DNA of 6,472 nt. It comes from Acidobacteriota bacterium. Lineage in GTDB: Bacteria > Acidobacteriota > Terriglobia > Acidiferrales > UBA7541. The notes under the pieces are model-generated. The model ran no database searches and was not told the origin of the DNA. It saw only the letters and a program-made list of their open reading frames with translations. Positions 5,109 through 6,472 of the stretch are shown piece by piece. The first letter of the stretch is position 1. Each line of letters opens with the position of its first letter. The position numbers and the translations under genes were made by a program. The stretch lies in the NCBI GenBank assembly GCA_016179005.1, contig JACOSF010000205.1, forward strand, positions 1 through 6,472, given 5' to 3'.

Positions 5109-6029
5109 TTAATACCAGCCGCGCCGCTTGAAAAACCACAAAGCGGCGAGCGAAGAAATCACCAGAAGTCCGTGCATCACCGGAACGCCATACGGCTGGT
5201 GTATGAGCGGCAGTTGGTCAAAGTTCTGGCCGAAATAGCCGGTGATGAGCAGGATGGGAGCGGCGATGGTGGTATAGATGGTGAGGACCTTCATGATTTC
5301 GTTTGTGCGGTTGGCCGTAGCGGTCAGGTGCACGTCCAGCACGCCAGTGAGAATTTCGCGGTAGGTCTCCACAAAATCGAGCGCGCGCACGATGTGGTCA
5401 TAGACGTTGCGCAGGTAGAGTTGCTCGGCGCGCAGCCACGGCTCGGTGCGGTAGAGCAGGTGGTTCACGGCGTCGCGCATGCCGGTGGCAACGCGGCGAA
5501 AATTGATGAGTGCGCGTCGCAGCGCGAAAATCTCGCTGAGCTGCGCCGGCGAAGTCTTTCCGATGACTTCCTCTTCCATCTCTTCAATGCGCTCCTCCAC
5601 CGTGTCGAGGACGGGCAGGTACAAGTCCACGATAAAGTCGAGCAGCGCGCGGAGCAGATGCCCCGGGTGGGCCATTTTCGCATCGGCCTTGAATTTCGGG
5701 TGCACGGCGCGGAACGTGCGGCTGGGGCCGTCGTGGACGGTGATCAGCAGATCCTTGGCGACGAAGATGTCGAACTCACCGAACCAGCACTCACTCTTTT
5801 CTTTCTCGAAGTGCAGCGTGTTCAGGACGAGGAAGAGGTGCGAGTCGTACTCTTCGACCTTGGCCCGCTGGCGTTTGTTGCGGCAGTCCTCGATCGCCAG
5901 GTCGTGGAGACCGAACGCGGCGGCCAGCTCGTCGAGCGCCGGCCCCTTCACATCCTCCACGTGAAACCAGCGGAAGTGGTTGTGCTCGCCGACCAAACAG
6001 GCGGCCGCGGCCGGGCCCAGTTCGCTCAT
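5109..6029 (-). CDS. corA: CorA-family divalent cation (Mg2+/Co2+) transporter, GQN variant
   Basis: CorA proteins are homopentameric inner-membrane channels that bring in Mg2+ and also Co2+ or Ni2+. This one has 306 residues. The cytosolic domain shows LHDLAIEDCRNKRQRAKVEEYDSHLFLVL at 41-69. A long helical region follows (about 120-245) with an acidic stretch EERIEEMEEEV at 145-155, a coiled-coil-like stalk. Two C-terminal membrane helices lie at about 248-266 and 283-300, ending in the basic tail KRRGWY. The selectivity motif, normally GMN at the end of the first helix, reads G267-Q268-N269 (ITGYFGQNF). The start at 6029 has AGGAGG 5 nt upstream; an in-frame ATG at 6065 would add 12 residues and lies inside cutA. 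It is downstream of cutA on the same strand. If one copy of the 20-bp repeat is removed, cutA would end in TGA overlapping this ATG, suggesting translational coupling. Confidence 0.92.
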   Translation of the reverse strand: MSELGPAAAACLVGEHNHFRWFHVEDVKGPALDELAAAFGLHDLAIEDCRNKRQRAKVEEYDSHLFLVLNTLHFEKEKSECWFGEFDIFVAKDLLITVHDGPSRTFRAVHPKFKADAKMAHPGHLLRALLDFIVDLYLPVLDTVEERIEEMEEEVIGKTSPAQLSEIFALRRALINFRRVATGMRDAVNHLLYRTEPWLRAEQLYLRNVYDHIVRALDFVETYREILTGVLDVHLTATANRTNEIMKVLTIYTTIAAPILLITGYFGQNFDQLPLIHQPYGVPVMHGLLVISSLAALWFFKRRGWY

Positions 6030-6393
6030 CGAGGCCTCCTCCCGCGCGCGGCCGGTTGCAGGCATTCGTCGAGCCAGTGCAAATAGGCGGGCGAACCTGC
6101 AAATAGGCGGGCGAACCAGCGGCGATCGGCAAAGCGATGAATTCGGGCACGTCGTAGCTGTGCAGGTGCTCCACGGCGGCGCGCAGCGCGTTCAGTTTCT
6201 TGCGCGAAGTCTTCATCAGCAGCAGCACTTCCCTGGCCTGCTCGACCTTTCCCTTCCAGCGATAAACGGAATGGACCGGCGCGGCAAGCACGTTGACGCA
6301 GGCGGCAAGACGCGCTTCCACTGCGGCGCGAGCAATGCGTTTCGCTTCCTTCGTGTTCGCGCAGGTCACCAGCACTACTACTTTGTCGGTCAC
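5791..6393 (-). CDS. cutA: CutA divalent-cation tolerance protein with frameshifted C-terminus
   Basis: CutA is a small trimeric protein, about 105-115 residues, linked to tolerance of Cu2+ and other divalent metals. Residues 1-98 match it along the whole length: VVVLVTCANTKEAKRIARAA, LAACVNVL, HSVYRWKGKVEQAREVLLLMKT, HLHSYDVPEFIALPIAAGSPAYL. After L98 the protein stops looking like CutA and runs 102 more residues to 5791 in a frame different from corA, which it overlaps by 239 bp. The cause is a perfect 20-bp tandem duplication (6078-6117). With one copy the frame continues HWLDECLQPAARGRRPR and stops at a TGA overlapping the corA ATG, total 115 residues. The start is GTG at 6393 with GGGGGA 6 nt upstream. 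The core may still fold, but the family's C-terminal YLxW segment is lost, so this could be a damaged gene, a switchable one, or an assembly error. The first 98 residues are certain CutA. Confidence 0.85.
   Translation of the reverse strand: MTDKVVVLVTCANTKEAKRIARAAVEARLAACVNVLAAPVHSVYRWKGKVEQAREVLLLMKTSRKKLNALRAAVEHLHSYDVPEFIALPIAAGSPAYLQVRPPICTGSTNACNRPRAGGGLDERTGPGRGRLFGRRAQPLPLVSRGGCEGAGARRAGRRVRSPRPGDRGLPQQTPAGQGRRVRLAPLPRPEHAALRERKE
6078..6117. repeat. Perfect 20-bp tandem duplication inside cutA
   Basis: The unit TGCAAATAGGCGGGCGAACC occurs twice without a gap or mismatch (6078-6097 and 6098-6117). Twenty is not a multiple of three, so the second copy shifts the cutA frame. No third or degenerate copy is seen nearby. 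Confidence 0.97.
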
Positions 6394-6472
6394 CGCATAT
6401 CCCCCGCCGGCCGCCGCGCTTCTTTACTCTTACTGTTCACCGATCGCCGGCCGCTGTTCGCTGGCCCGTGCG
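6394..6472. other. Region upstream of cutA, reaching the window edge
   Basis: Two minus-strand frames could be the tail of an upstream gene. One is open from the edge and stops at a TGA (6390-6392) overlapping the cutA GTG. The other ends ..SEQRPAIGEQ with TAA at 6430-6432. At under 30 residues neither can be identified. No convincing promoter is visible, so cutA may be part of a longer operon. Confidence 0.3.

Noticed and set aside
4854..6086. A 410-residue plus-strand open frame
   Set aside because: It lies opposite corA and overlaps the 3' end of the hydrolase. Its protein shows only the low-complexity V/H/E/R composition typical of antisense frames, while corA and the hydrolase have clear family motifs.
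6390..6398. ATG-CGG-TGA mini-frame overlapping the cutA GTG
   Set aside because: A two-codon frame with no evidence of use; the GTG at 6393 has its own ribosome-binding site.
1..6472. CRISPR arrays, tRNA or rRNA genes, insertion sequences
   Set aside because: No spaced repeat array, no tRNA-like cloverleaf, no rRNA segment and no transposase-like protein was seen; the only direct repeat found is the 20-bp pair in cutA.

Overview
This is a compact, GC-rich bacterial window with short intergenic gaps, Shine-Dalgarno-led genes and mixed gene orientation. The gene content (MacB/FtsX-type permease, small secreted carboxypeptidase-regulatory-like protein, secreted phospholipase-B/C45-type Ntn hydrolase, CorA with a GQN filter) fits Acidobacteriota or a related soil phylum. 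That placement is an inference from gene style only; no phylogenetic marker is present.

Layout. 1-325 (-): N-terminal part of an ABC-transporter permease, running off the left edge, with a good sigma70-like promoter (347-375) beside a 16-bp GC palindrome. 441-1496 (+): NAD-dependent epimerase/dehydratase whose Rossmann motif is retained only if translation starts at a non-canonical ATC. 1497-1708: AT-richer convergent gap with several inverted repeats. 1709-2158 (-): small secreted beta-sandwich protein. 2159-2442: divergent control region. 2443-3582 (+): PLP-dependent cystathionine gamma-synthase/lyase family enzyme, followed 15 bp later by 3598-5088 (+), a secreted phospholipase-B-like/C45 Ntn hydrolase, probably one operon. 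5109-6029 (-): CorA metal transporter. 5791-6393 (-): CutA divalent-cation tolerance protein, upstream of corA on the same strand.

How the genes relate. The clearest functional pair is cutA-corA, both concerned with divalent metal ions and apparently co-transcribed. The most striking observation is a perfect 20-bp tandem duplication (6078-6117) near the 3' end of cutA. Removing one copy in silico restores a normal CutA C-terminus of 115 residues whose TGA overlaps the corA ATG (ATGA). With two copies the frame shifts after residue 98 and runs 238 bp into corA. The other genes look like ordinary metabolism and envelope functions. I do not see convincing evidence for a wholly new multi-gene system; the points of interest are the cutA duplication, the ATC start, the CorA GQN variant and several inverted repeats in the gaps.
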